From NCBI RefSeq assembly GCF_024586455.1, contig NC_065919.1, forward strand, positions 25,706,839-25,770,838: a DNA stretch of 64,000 nucleotides. The letters are read 5' to 3'. The notes beneath the pieces are model-generated. The model did no database searches and was not told the DNA's origin. It saw only the letters and a program-made list of their open reading frames with translations. This document shows positions 1 to 10,996 of the stretch, piece by piece. The stretch comes from Bactrocera neohumeralis. Its lineage: Eukaryota > Arthropoda > Insecta > Diptera > Tephritidae. A program made the translations under genes and the position numbers. Each line of letters begins with the position of its first letter. Position 1 is the first letter of the stretch.

Positions 1-90
1 AAACTTCTACACATGACTCCATCCTCCTATATCTACTACTCTCGCAATTTTCATTTATCGTTACATAGACATTAAGGATAATGAAATTTT

Positions 91-1089
91 TATACCCTGG
101 ACAGGGTATATTAAGTTTGTCACGATGTTTGTAACACCCAGAAAGAAGCGTCGGAGACCCTATAAAGTATATATATAAATGATCAGTATGTTGAGCTGAG
201 TCGATTTAACCATGTCCGTCTGTCTGTCTGTCCCTCCGTCCGTCCGTCCGTCTGTATATATACGAACTAGTCCCTCAGTTTATAAGATATCCTTTCGAAA
301 TTTTGCAAATGTCATTTTCTCTTCAAGAAGCTGCTCATTTGTCGGAACGGCCGATATCGGACCACTATAACATATAGCTGCCATATAAACTGAACGATCC
401 GAACCAAGTTCTTGTATGGAAAACTTATACATTTGACAATGTATCTTCACCAAATTTGGAACAGATTATTTTCTAAGGTAACAATGTAATCTCCGAATAA
501 ATTGTTCAGATCGGTTAACTATAGCATATAGCTACCATACAAACTGAACGATCGGAATCAAGTTCTTGTATGGAATACTTTCACATTTGACAATGTATCT
601 TCACCAAATTTGGTATAGATTATTTTCTAAGGCAACGATGTAATCTCCGAAGAAATGGTTCAGATCGGTTAACTATAGCATATAGCTACCATACAAACTG
701 AACGATCCGAATCAAGTTCTTGTATGGAAAACTTTTACATTTGACAATGTATCTTCACCAAATTTGGAACAGATTATTTTCTAAGGTAACAATGTAATCT
801 CCGAAGAAATTGTTCAGATCGGTTAACTATAGCATATAGCTACCATACAAACTGAACGATCGGAATCAAGTTCTTGTATGGAAAACTTTCACATTTGACA
901 ATGTATCTTCACCAAATTTGGTACAGATTATTTTCTAAGGCAACAATGTAATCTCCGAAAAAATTGTTCAGATCGGATTACTATAGCATATAGCTTCCAT
1001 ACAAACTGAACACATAGTTACTAAAAGAAATGTACCTGTGAAGGGTATATTAGCTTCGGTGCAGCCGAAGTTAACGTTTTTTCTTGTTT
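91..1089 (+). mobile_element. Helentron-associated (DINE-1/mini-me-like) element, family 1, copy A
   Basis: The element opens with a hairpin, TATACCC and GGGTATA separated by six bases (91-110), and closes with AGGGTATA, a second hairpin CTTCGG/CCGAAG, and a T-rich end TTCTTGTTT. The terminal TATACCC and GGGTATA are inverted relative to each other, like the subterminal inverted repeats described for Helentrons. Inside are a short (TA)n run and a (GTCT/GTCC)n tract at about 212-252, the two proto-microsatellites typical of dipteran mini-me/DINE-1 elements, and then a 154-bp tandem array. Copies B (40770-41446) and C (51426-52030) share the ends and order. There is no coding capacity. Family naming is from known architecture; boundaries come from comparing the three copies. 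Confidence 0.8.
406..1021 (+). repeat. Tandem array, 154-bp unit, about four copies
   Basis: The phrase AAGTTCTTGTATGGA recurs at 406, 560, 714 and 868, giving an exact 154-bp period. GGTTAACTATAGC recurs at 513, 667 and 821, with a variant at 975. Units differ by only a few substitutions. The array forms the core of the family 1 Helentron-like element. The two other copies in the window carry fewer units, so unit number varies between copies. Confidence 0.9.
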
Positions 1090-1558
1090 ATATTTAAATT
1101 TATCAATTTTACTTTCAGAAAGACCTGAGTTTTTTACATTTTTGCTCTTTATAAATTTTGCTTTCTGATGCAACCAAAAAAATCTGACAAAATGCAACTT
1201 GTTTTTGCGCCGTCACATCTGAAAATAACGGGTGTTTCCAAGAAAAGTTATTATTTTTAACTTTTTACATAACTCTATGACCAATTTGTCCTAATCCTTT
1301 CTAAATTTACGAAACTGATCAGAGTGAAGAAATCCTGAGGCTAGAAATAGAACCTAGATAACTTAGTCATGCAGCACTTACCTTGAATACACACTTAAAC
1401 AAAAAGTTTACATCACTCCCAACACAAAAACAACCATCACCAGCCATTCCCATATTGTTCATATCATAAGCAGCAATCATACAAATATTTGTGTACTTAC
1501 TTAAATTTCAAGTCGGTGCAATAAAAAGTAACCTAACTCTTATGCAATATCTACCCAG

Positions 1559-4554
1559 TTTTCGCCTCGTATCTGGAGAAGCGTATACACATGCTGGAGA
1601 ATCATTTGGAGAACCTCACCACCATCGAACGCACCGAATGCATGCTCTGCCGAGAACGCTACGAAGATGAACGCGAGCTGAGCGAACACATACGTAGCAA
1701 ACATGTTGAAAGGCCGAAGTCTTCCGTGCTGCTAATAGCGAACAATAAACGAGTGGTGCGCAGTAAGCGACAGAAGAATTATAGTGGAATCTTCCAGTGT
1801 GATATTTGCGCGCAGCGTTTCAATATGAAATCGGCGTTGGAGCGACACGCGGCGGTGCATTCAAGTATTGGCAGACCGCACAAATGCCCGGTGGAGTCGT
1901 GTGCGAAGCGTTTCAAGCGTGCGCAGGATATGAATTGGCACATGAAGACGCATTCGAACGAGAAGCCGAACATTTGCGATGTATGCGGCAAAGGATTTGC
2001 CCTGAAATATGTGCTGAATCAGCACAAGCGGAGCCATGAAGGTGAGTAATGAGGGCTGTTTGGCTGATTTCAAATAGATAAGTGAAATTATATCGGTTTT
2101 CCTCTAAATTATTTTGGGTTTAATTGACAAATTTTGTTCATAAATTTCTCCATCAGAATAGGAATCAGTGTACATTCGTATTATCCGAAAATGTCTTTGA
2201 TCATTTTAACGTTTAAGCGCATATCGTATACATGCATTCCGGTGGCCGACTGCAAATGAAGAATTGTATTGAAAATAATTGCAGACATTCAATAAATCAC
2301 ATTCTCCAATAAATAAGTAATATGGCAATTTATACGTCCAAGCCACCGCTCATATGCGATAATCGGTTCACGATCATAGTGTACAACCACCTGCCAATTC
2401 TTGGCTTGCAACCCCATTATCTATCAGCTAGCCGATTGCACTCCATAAGTTTTTTAGTAGCTTAAACTCTCCTTACTTGCTAAAAAAAAAAACAAGAAAG
2501 ATGGCAGCCACCTCTCTGATCAAAATATCAAATTAAAAGCTGTTATTAGGAGGGGTTTTGACCGGCCTTTTACCTCATATTTTTGCATTTGTTAATTGCA
2601 TTGTAATAGAGAGATCTGCCACATTGTTTATGAAAAAAGTGTTATTTTTTTGTCAGGGTAGGTTATATAAGTTTGCCATGAAGTTTGTAACACCTTCGGA
2701 GACCCTATAATGTATATATTATATATAAATGATTAGCATGATGAGCTGCGTCGATTTTGCTATGTACGTCTGTCCGTGCGTCTAGTACCTCAGTTTTTGT
2801 GATATCGATCAGAAATTTTTTGAGGTGGAATCAAGAAGCTGCTTATTTGTCGGAATCGCCATACAAACTGAATGATCAAATTGATGTGTTTGTATAGAAT
2901 CCTTTTTTATCGAGATGTCTTCAAAGCAAAAACTTTAGATGTCTTCAAAGCAAGGACTTTACTGCCCTGCATACTATCGTGGCACTAAGGTTAAGGATTT
3001 CGCTGTTGGAACCTTCCTTAATATTGGGGGAGCTTTCAACCACGTGCTGCCAGAGGCAGTCGTTCTGGACGAAAGAGCGATTGAAACGGAATAGGGCAAA
3101 ACGCGCGCGCTACCAAATGTAAGTAGGGTACCCCACAGGATGAAGTTCTCTCTCCTCTTTTATGGATTCAGGACGTTAACGACCTGCTTACAAAATTTGA
3201 GGATCGTGGCGGCCGGGTGATTGCCTATGCAGACGATATTGCACTTATGATCAAAGGAAAGTTCTTGAGTACCGTGTACGAGTTGACGCAGGGTATCTCA
3301 GCGTCGTAACAAACTGGGCGGTCGGAAGTGGTCTCGACATTAACTCAAGTAAAACCGAGATGGGTTTATTCACTAGAAGATATAAGATCCCGCTGGCACC
3401 TCTGCTCATCCTGCATAGGAAGCTTTCATGGAAGCCGAATATCGAAGAGAGAGCAAAAAAGCATCGATTGCCCTATACTGCTGTAGAGGAGTCATTGGCA
3501 AGAGGTGAGGTCTCTCACCGAAAGTGGTTCTCTGGCTCTATGACACTATAGTCAACCCCATTATGTTCTATAGTGTTTTTATGTGGAGGAGGGCTCTAGA
3601 AAAACCACCCTTGCAAAGAAACTCGAGAGCATTAAACAGGTGGCGCTCATCAAAATGTGTGGTGCACTAAGGTCCATTCCAACCATGGCAATTAACGCCA
3701 TTTTGAACATAGTGCCCGTAGACATCGCCGGAAGGTGTATGGCCGCGAAAGTGGCTATTAGACTCAGAGAATCTGGGTTCTTACAAGAACGCGTGGCTGA
3801 ACACTCGAATATCCTCACACGCTTTGACTTCATACTGGATCACCTAGATCATAGAGTTACCAAACCGAACTCCGGCGGCTCCTTCTCTGCGAATTTGTAT
3901 CGGCTACTAAGCGTTTTGCTTATCATAAGGCCGAACACAGGAGCTCTTCTTTTTTATGGATTCACAAAGAACTACATATACAAGTCCACGTGCGATCTTC
4001 GATCAGTCATCTAACCTAACCTAACCCATTCTTCAAAGCAATGGTACAATCACCGAAGAAATTGTTTAGATCGGACCACTATAGCATATACATAGGTGCC
4101 ATATAATCGGACCGTTCAAAATCAATCTCTTGTGTGGAATCTTAAAGCTTCAATGTGAACAAAGTTAAAGTTTCTTCATTAATATACTATGTATATGTTT
4201 ATATTAAACTTATCACGATTGCTATGCTTTATTATAATTTACTTCTTTTTGTAGTTCTTGAGAAAAATTTCAAATGTGTGATCTGCGGACGTGCCTACCT
4301 CTTTGAGAAATCACTGCGTGTGCATGAACGAGTTCACACGGGCGATACCTACTACCGCTGCGATTTGTGTGGCGAAAACTTTGTTACGCACATGAAATTC
4401 AAAAGTGAGTTATTCATAAAAGCGGCTATGCATTACTGTACGAGCTTAAAATATATTCATTTCAGCTCATATGATGAAAAAGCATGATCCGGAGACAACA
4501 AATCTTGAGGATTACAATTTGGATGCCTTTGAAGAACAGCTATATGAACAGTAG
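1559..4554 (+). CDS. C2H2 zinc-finger protein, 3' part (three exons, partial at 5' end)
   Basis: Probable DNA-binding nuclear regulator. Three exons join in frame: 1559-2041 (acceptor CCCAG before it), 4255-4404 and 4466-4554 (TAG 4552-4554). All introns, including the one entering the first exon, are phase 1. The visible product is 239 aa with six C2H2 fingers: CMLC..H-x4-H, CDIC..H-x3-H, a C-x4-C finger (CPVESC..HMKTH), CDVC..HKRSH, CVIC..HERVH, and a last finger CDLC..H-x4-H whose histidines lie across the final intron. Fingers 5 and 6 are joined by a TGEKP-like linker (HTGDTYY). A short acidic tail ends in EEQLYEQ. The reading frame stays open upstream of the first Met (1591) to the acceptor, so the true start is before the window. 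The 2.2-kb second intron holds nested transposons. The specific family member is not recognised. Confidence 0.9.
2655..4140 (+). mobile_element. Degenerate family 1 Helentron-like element, split by a non-LTR insertion
   Basis: The left part (about 2655-2953) keeps the family 1 order: a GGTTATATAAGTTTG start, TTTGTAACACC, a (TA)n run, the ATGTACGTCTGTCCGTGC core, and AAGAAGCTGCTTATTTG. The right part resumes at about 4030 with TCACCGAAGAAATTGTTTAGATC and CCATATAATCGGACCG from the 154-bp unit. The two halves are separated by the retroelement at 2954-4029. Both hairpin ends are lost. It lies in the second intron of the zinc-finger gene. Confidence 0.7.
2954..4029 (+). mobile_element. 5'-truncated R1/LOA-type non-LTR retrotransposon with (CTAAC)3 tail
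   Basis: Reverse-transcriptase motifs are visible in several frames: motif A as FLNIGGAFN (usual Asp changed to Asn, codon 3020-3022), motif B as GTPQDEVLSPLL, and motif C AYADDIAL (YADD codons 3226-3237). Next come a GLDINSSKTE..FTRRYK segment and an ALIKMCGALRSIPTMA thumb-like segment. The copy is frameshifted, internally shortened and inactive. It ends in (CTAAC)3 at 4011-4025 and is flanked by a perfect 12-bp duplication TCTTCAAAGCAA (2942-2953 and 4030-4041). Clade assignment between R1 and LOA is uncertain. Confidence 0.85.
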
Positions 4555-4587
4555 ATGGACTAGAATTATTTTATATGCATTTACTAC

Positions 4588-5743
4588 TGAGCAAAAAGTA
4601 GTAAGACTTTATTCATAATTTTAAAATTATTAATTTATTCTTGAAAATATATGTCGTCCCCTTCAAAGTAATGCATATTGGTACCAATACACTTATGCCA
4701 ACGTTTTTTCGAATTCTCGAAACAGTTGTTAAAGTCAATTTGCGGTCTTCAATGCGCGTAGCAATTCACGTTTATTGTCTTCAATTGACTCAAAACGGTT
4801 TCCCCGGAGCGGTGCTTTGAGTTTGCTGACTAGCCAGAAGTCACACAGAGCTAAATCGGGCGAATATGATGGTTGCGGCACGATATTGGTTGAAAATTTG
4901 GCGAAAAACTCACGAAGAATCAATGCATGCGACGGTGCATCATCGTGGTACAAAATCTAAGAGTTATCGACCCACAATTCGGTCTCTTTTTACGAATAGC
5001 TTTCGCGCAAACAACGCATAACACACTAATAGTGTTTCTTGTTAACGGTTTGACCGGCCACCTCGATAATTGAAGAAAACTGTCGGCATACCCATGATTT
5101 TTGACCTGTTTTGACATGGTTTTTTCGGCTTTGGCTCACATTTGTCATGATATTCGATCGATTGATCCTCTGTTTCCAGGTGTCCAGCAGAGATCCAATG
5201 GTCATAGCCAGTAATAATATGTTTCCTGACATCCCGGTAGTCGGAAAGCGTTGTTTCACAGACATTAACGCGACGCTGTTTTTCGATAAAATTTAGTGAT
5301 TTTAGAACGATTCGTGCTTTCACTTTTCTTATGCCCAAATGGTCTTTCAAAATGGTTTTCACTGATTCTTCCGATATTCCAATGATGCCAATAAGATCTC
5401 TGACTGTTAATCGTCGATTCTCAAGCACCAATTCCTTTATTTTATTGACGTGCTGATCAACAGTTGATGTTGATGGTCAACGCGTTCTCGATACTTTTTG
5501 AATAATTTGTACCAATCAAAAACACTTGCTCGCGACAAATAACTATCACCGAAGGCTTTTTCCACTATTCTGAACTTTTCAGCACCAGAAATTTAATTGC
5601 TCACAGACAATTTAATGGAACTTCTTTGTTGAATAATTTCACTAATGATGTATCTGATAGACATATTAAACTAGAAAAAAATTTTTTGACGAATGGGCTT
5701 TCGGCGGAAATTTAAATTAAAAAGTCTTACTATTTTTTGCCCA
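4588..5743 (-). mobile_element. mariner element with decayed D,D34D transposase
   Basis: The ends match as inverted repeats: GCAAAAAGTAGTAAGACTTT on the left and AAAGTCTTACTATTTTTTGC on the right, next to TA. The minus strand encodes mariner transposase pieces: a helix-turn-helix part (RRLTVRDLIGIIGIS, upstream of KQRRVNVCETTLSDY), HDDAPSHA near the second Asp, and YSPDLALCDFW. The motif normally TGDE reads TGYD (codon 5206-5204), so the first catalytic Asp appears lost, and the frame is broken after it. The left end lies only 33 bp after the stop codon of the zinc-finger gene, antisense to it and probably within its 3' UTR. Confidence 0.88.
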
Positions 5744-8052
5744 TAGTACATGTTATGCAACGCAAAATTCGCCTATGGTATTTTTTTCACAAAGCGTGGT
5801 TCATTTGCAATTTACAGTATTTTATTTAACTCATATATAATATATATGAGCTCTAAATTGTATTGCTGATCAATATTTCTTAGTTTGAAAGCTGTAAAAT
5901 TAAGTTTTTGGCCAAAAAATATTTAACCCCACTCCTCTATGGGCTAATCTCAAATTGGACTACTTAAAAGTAGCTCATAAAATTCCAGTCAATTGGATTC
6001 ACATTATGCACTGGGTAAATATTTATTAATTCCATCTACACCCTTGAAAATTATATTGAAATAAGAATACTGCAGCAGTTGTTCCACAACTAGAAGCCAT
6101 TCAAGGGAATTCACTAAAGAAAATGTTTCAATTTAAATGACATTGACGTGTACTTCGTACACATACATATATTTATATTTACGAAAAGGGATATGCACAA
6201 ACACAATAATACGCACACAATGGCTCACCGTTAACGCAAACAGTAGCGGAAATATACACGAACATATGTATGTTACACATTTAAAACTGATCAAATAAAC
6301 AAAAATTAAAAAGAAACACATACATGCATAAGCAACTATGTATACTTACACATACACATAGAGACTAAGAGCAACTACTAGCATGAATGCTCAATTCTTT
6401 TGGTACCATATTGAATAATTTAGTAAAAAGCATTTATTGTATTTTATGAAATTATTTAGATAACCGTAGTTTTATAAAAGGGAAATTAATAGCAATATTT
6501 TGTAGCGGTAGTTTGTGAATTTTAACGATGGTGATAATGTAACTCTGAAATGATATTACTCGTAGTTTTTAGTGGAAAAATATAATTTCGTGAGGAAAAA
6601 ATATCATCAATATGTATTTATAGTTTATTTTAAACTTATTGCAGCAAACAAGTAAAAAATAGATATTATATGTATTTAATAATTAGTAAAATTATATATT
6701 AAAGATTATAAAAAAACTATTAGAATTTGTTATAAAATGAACTTAATTAATATATACATATGTATGTATGTACATATAACAGATATTTGTCTATTAATGA
6801 TTAAACAAATTTTAGTTGTGCTGTCAATGCTCAAAATTGTCCGAAAAGAATTATTTATAATCTATGACTATTTAAAAATATATTTATATACAGACATATA
6901 TCTTGAAAATGCCCTATCTTATGAAAAAATATGTACGTATTTTAATATAACTATAAGTAATATGAAAGTTCTCTGTAACGAAGCTTTAAAAGAAAAAATG
7001 CAAAAATGCATAATAAACATTTGTCCTATTTCAAAATAAAAAAGGATTTCACTGATGTGGAGCAAAGAAAAATATAAGCTGAAAGGCACGAAATAGTGTT
7101 ATAAAATTAGTTTATCATCTACAGAACGATGTAATTATAAATTATGAAAATCAGTATTAATTAAAATTATTTTAGCAATGCCATAATATTTACAAATGTT
7201 TTAGTAAAAATATTTAATATATAATTAATTCATACTTGAAAATAGCTACTTTGTTTTTGTATTTTTATTAGTTTTTTAACTTTTACAAGTCACAATTACT
7301 TTTATCATATTTTAATTTATTACTTAAAAAATTAGTAACACCAAAAACAGATGGGCCAAACTTTCTGAAATGTATTTACACAAGTAAAAAAAAACTCGAT
7401 CGAAACAATAAATTGTACATTGTTGAAAATTTGAAATATATGAAATAACTGTTTAAATAAAAATTTGTATTACTTTAAGATTCGATTAAGGTAAGTAATT
7501 TATATACAGTTGCGAGCATTGAAATAGTAGCGGGTACCACGCTCTATATCTTTTTCAATTGCTAACGATTTTAAATAGTTTTGGCTCAGGTTGCATTGCA
7601 AATGTACGTATGTTTATAAATAAAAGGAATTTTGTTCACACAGCCAGTGTATATAAAAACATTCATAATCATATTCATAAAACATTATTTTAAATGAAAA
7701 TAGTAGTTTTTCTAAAAAAATATGAGTAATTTTTGTACTTAAACTAATTCTCATCTGCTAAAACCTCCATTACTGTAGTAAATGTTTAGTGGAGAATTAC
7801 AAAATTTCTTTAGTTTTGTACTTATTTTCCACTTTATATATTTTACTTTTTAGATCAAAAAGATATATGTATAAACAAATAGATTTGTTCCAGCCCATTT
7901 TTCTATTTTAGTCGTTACTACTGCATTATAGAGTTTTAATAAAAATCTTACCGGAAATAACTTTGTGAAATAACAGTATGTGATGCACCTATACCAGCTA
8001 TTGTCGAGAAAGGTAAATTCGCCAGAGTTGATAACAATTCAAGTTCCAACAA
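5744..8052. other. AT-rich intergenic stretch
   Basis: Very AT-rich sequence between the zinc-finger gene with its mariner and the DNAJC3 promoter. It may include the remaining zinc-finger 3' UTR; candidate poly(A) signals occur but none is decisive. An open frame at 6737-7039 has low-complexity Ile/Tyr/Lys composition and no recognisable domain, and is not called a gene. Confidence 0.5.
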
Positions 8053-8071
8053 CCAATCAGCGAGAACCACA
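8053..8071 (+). promoter_or_regulatory. ERSE-like element upstream of the DNAJC3 gene
   Basis: CCAAT at 8053-8057, nine bases, then CCACA at 8067-8071. The ER stress response element is CCAAT-N9-CCACG, so spacing is exact and one base differs. Vertebrate DNAJC3 is induced by the unfolded protein response, so the location 0.5 kb before the start codon is meaningful. Function here is inferred. Confidence 0.5.
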
Positions 8072-8193
8072 TAAAGAATGCAACACTGTTTAATGCCGGA
8101 TAATCAGTTGTATACCTACTATTTCTGTCTCGCACACAACTTTTAAAGCCATGCAGCATCGAGCTGTTGCGCAGGAACTAAAAATATAATCGA

Positions 8194-8202
8194 CTGACGT
8201 GT
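8194..8202 (+). promoter_or_regulatory. UPRE-like (XBP1/ATF6-type) TGACGTGT site
   Basis: CTGACGTGT contains the ACGT core of the UPR element TGACGTG(G/A) with one base differing at the end. It lies 123 bp after the ERSE-like site and 374 bp before the DNAJC3 start codon. A short motif such as this can occur by chance; the pairing is what supports it. Confidence 0.4.
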
Positions 8203-8575
8203 GTTTGACAAGAAGCTACTCAAAAGAAGTAGAAAAAAATTTAGTTAAGCAGTATTTATTTTATTAAACGTAATCATTTGGTAAAGTCGTTAGCCAAAGA
8301 AGAAGCACAACAACAAGAGTTAATTTATTATATTAGGGAGCAAATTTATATAAAGTGGGCGTATGAAACTATTTAGTTATAAAATTTGTCGTCAATAGAA
8401 AACTCCAAATCAAAGTTTTGGGAGCATACGTATCTTTATGCAGTTGTTGAAACTGCAAAGCAAAGAATATTTAGAAAGTGGCAGCATACACGTATCACTT
8501 ATACATTATATCTGGAGATTAAATACATTTAACAACAACTACTGGTGGAAGCTAAATTAGAGTTAGGCCACAACA

Positions 8576-10422
8576 ATGGTAGTGCCGCTGTATGATATGC
8601 TACCTTTCGCCACCGGAGAAAGAAAGCTGGCAGCTTGTGTTTTGTTGTTGTTATTAGAACTATTTCTAGAAGGTAAGTATTGTTGTTAACGCACAAATGG
8701 ATTTTAACCTTGAAATCAATGTTTACTGTCCATTGGCTTAATAATTTAATAAAGGAAAGCAGTATGAGATTTTTGTTTATATAATTATACCATAAATTTG
8801 ATTGACATTATGCCAACTGTGCAAATAAACTATATTTGATGTTCTTACCAAAAGCGATAACATTAATTCTAACATAACCTTAACATTTGCAGGTGCAGAC
8901 GCTGTGCCAAATCAAGCTGACATTGAAAACCATCTGGAGCTCGGTAAAGAGTTTTTAGCGAGAGGCCAGCTGGCCGATGCGCTAACACATTATCACGCAG
9001 CTGTAGGTGGGTAGCAAAATTTTATTAGATAGGAAGTAATTGATTATTTTACTTGGTAATCATTACTATTGCAGAGGGCGATCCTAACAACTACTTGACG
9101 CTATTCAAAAGGGGCACCGTTTACCTGGCGCTTGGCAAGGCCCGTTTCGCCATACAAGATTTCACACGGGTGTTGGAATTGAAGCCCGACTTTGCAGCTG
9201 CGCGGATTCAGCGTGGTATTGTGCATTTAAAAAGTGGAGAATATGAACAAGCCAGCGACGACTTCGAACATGTGGTGAGTACAAAAACAAGCATAATTTT
9301 AAACTTTTACTCACACGTTTTTACATTCAACAGTTGCAAGAAGATCCTTATAATGAGAGTGTCAATGAGCATTTCCGAAGGATTGAGGCTGCTATTGAAC
9401 AGTGGGAAATTGTGAAGGATCTTCGGTATAGGGGCGATTCACGTAATATCATTCCAATGATTACACAATTACTCGAAATCTCTCCATGGTCTATTGAGTT
9501 CCGTCAAGCACGCGCTGACGCTTACATTGCCATAGATGAACTACCATCTGCCATATCCGATCTCCGCTCAGTGAACAAACTCTCACAAGACAGCACAGAA
9601 GGTTATTATAATATTGCATTGTTATTATACAAAATGGGTCAAGCTACAAATGCGTTGAAAGAGATACGTGAATGTTTACATCTTGATCCAGAACATAAAG
9701 ACTGCTTCCCCTTCTATAAGAAGCTTAGAAAAGTAGAAAAAAGTTTGGCAAATGCGGAGAATTCTCGCGAGGAGAAACAATATGCAGATTGTATTAACTC
9801 TGCTGAGTCTGTGCTAAAGCAGGAGAAAAACGAAAAAATGGTCATATACGAGGCTAAGCGACTTCTCTGCACGTGTTATACAAGAGACGAACAGTTTGCC
9901 AAAGCTTTAAGTTATTGTAAAGAAGCGCTCGATGTATTGAAAGATCCGCAATTATATTGTGAACGCGCTGACGCCTATATTGGCTCAGAAATGTACGACG
10001 ATGCGGTCCATGATTACCAAAGAGCATTGGAAATGGACGAAAGTCTGCAACGTGCTAAGGAAGGTATTGAAAAAGCGAAAAGACTACAAAAACAAGCGGA
10101 GCGACGGGATTATTACAAAATACTCGGCGTTAAACGAACCGCCAACAAGCAAGAAATTATCAAGGCGTACCGAAAAGCGGCACAAAAATGGCATCCCGAT
10201 AATTTCAAAGATGATGAGAAGAAGATCGCAGAAAAAAAATTTATTGATATCGCGGCGGCCAAAGAAGTACTGACTGATCCTGAGAAACGGAAACAATTCG
10301 ACATGGGTCAAGATCCTCTTGATCCCGAGGCAAATCAACAGCAAGGGGGCTTCCGCGGCGGCAGTCCATTTGCACACTTCCATCACGGGTCACCGTTCCA
10401 ATTCAAATTCCACTTCAACTAG
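8576..10422 (+). CDS. P58IPK: DNAJC3 / P58IPK ER-lumen co-chaperone (TPR + J domain)
   Basis: ER-lumenal HSP40 that binds unfolded clients through TPRs and delivers them to BiP; the vertebrate protein is also linked to control of PERK/PKR. Four exons, 8576-8672, 8893-9006, 9075-9274 and 9334-10422, join with GT/AG borders into 499 aa, close to the usual 500 or so. The start ATG (8576) opens a signal peptide with a Leu-rich core (LAACVLLLLLELFL) and likely cleavage near GADA. TPR helices run from about residue 40 to 380 (for example NHLELGKEFLARGQLADAL and YCERADAYIGSEMYDDAV). The J domain is about 396-463, starting DYYKILGV, with the HSP70-activating HPD at 424-426. The tail is Gly/Phe/His-rich and there is no KDEL, as in the family. 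ERSE- and UPRE-like sites lie upstream. Confidence 0.95.
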
Positions 10423-10967
10423 ACGTACCATAATTCTCAGGCAAAAGTTACGAGTAAAAAACATTAGCACATACCTAGCCTTAGTCGGTTTGTTGTTAGG
10501 TCTCTTCTATTTTATTTAATTAGTAATAATATTAAGTCTGTGTGAAGAACATGCGTTGATGTTGCCATGTGATCATACGAGTAGTGCGTGTACATTGTTT
10601 GCATGTACTCTCGATTGTGGATATATATATTTTATTTTCTTAATTTAATGCATAGCAGTTTGCAAAATTGAAAATCGATATGGTTTTGTACAATATTTGT
10701 AAAGTTAGCTGTAAACTCTTAACGCTGTAACACACTAAACGCTCAAAGAATTTTACGGGTACACGAAAGCTTTTCCATAACAGTGTCACGCCGCTTAAAC
10801 TAAATCTAATGATATCTAAATTTCTACTCTAATTTCAATTTGTAAATAGTAGGCTAAATAATGAACTTTTTCTCCTATTTTTTATGTTAAAAAGAAAATA
10901 TGTATTTATACAATTAACAATTAAATTGGATATTTATATAAAATCAAAAGCATTTTAAGGTTATGAA

Positions 10968-10973
10968 AATAAA
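10968..10973 (+). terminator. Candidate poly(A) signal of the DNAJC3 gene
   Basis: AATAAA about 0.55 kb after the stop codon, with a second AATAAA near 10996. It fits a 3' UTR of ordinary length. Chosen by motif only. Confidence 0.4.
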
Positions 10974-10996
10974 ATGAAGAATGTTTATTACAAAAT

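Noticed and set aside
406..1021. CRISPR-like array
   Set aside because: Units are contiguous 154-bp repeats without spacers, in a eukaryotic transposon.
1806..2039. Alternative frames over the zinc-finger exon
   Set aside because: Shadows of the real C2H2 reading frame.
6737..7039. 100-aa open frame
   Set aside because: Ile/Tyr/Lys/Asn-dominated translation of AT-rich DNA starting inside a TATG repeat; no splice or domain support.
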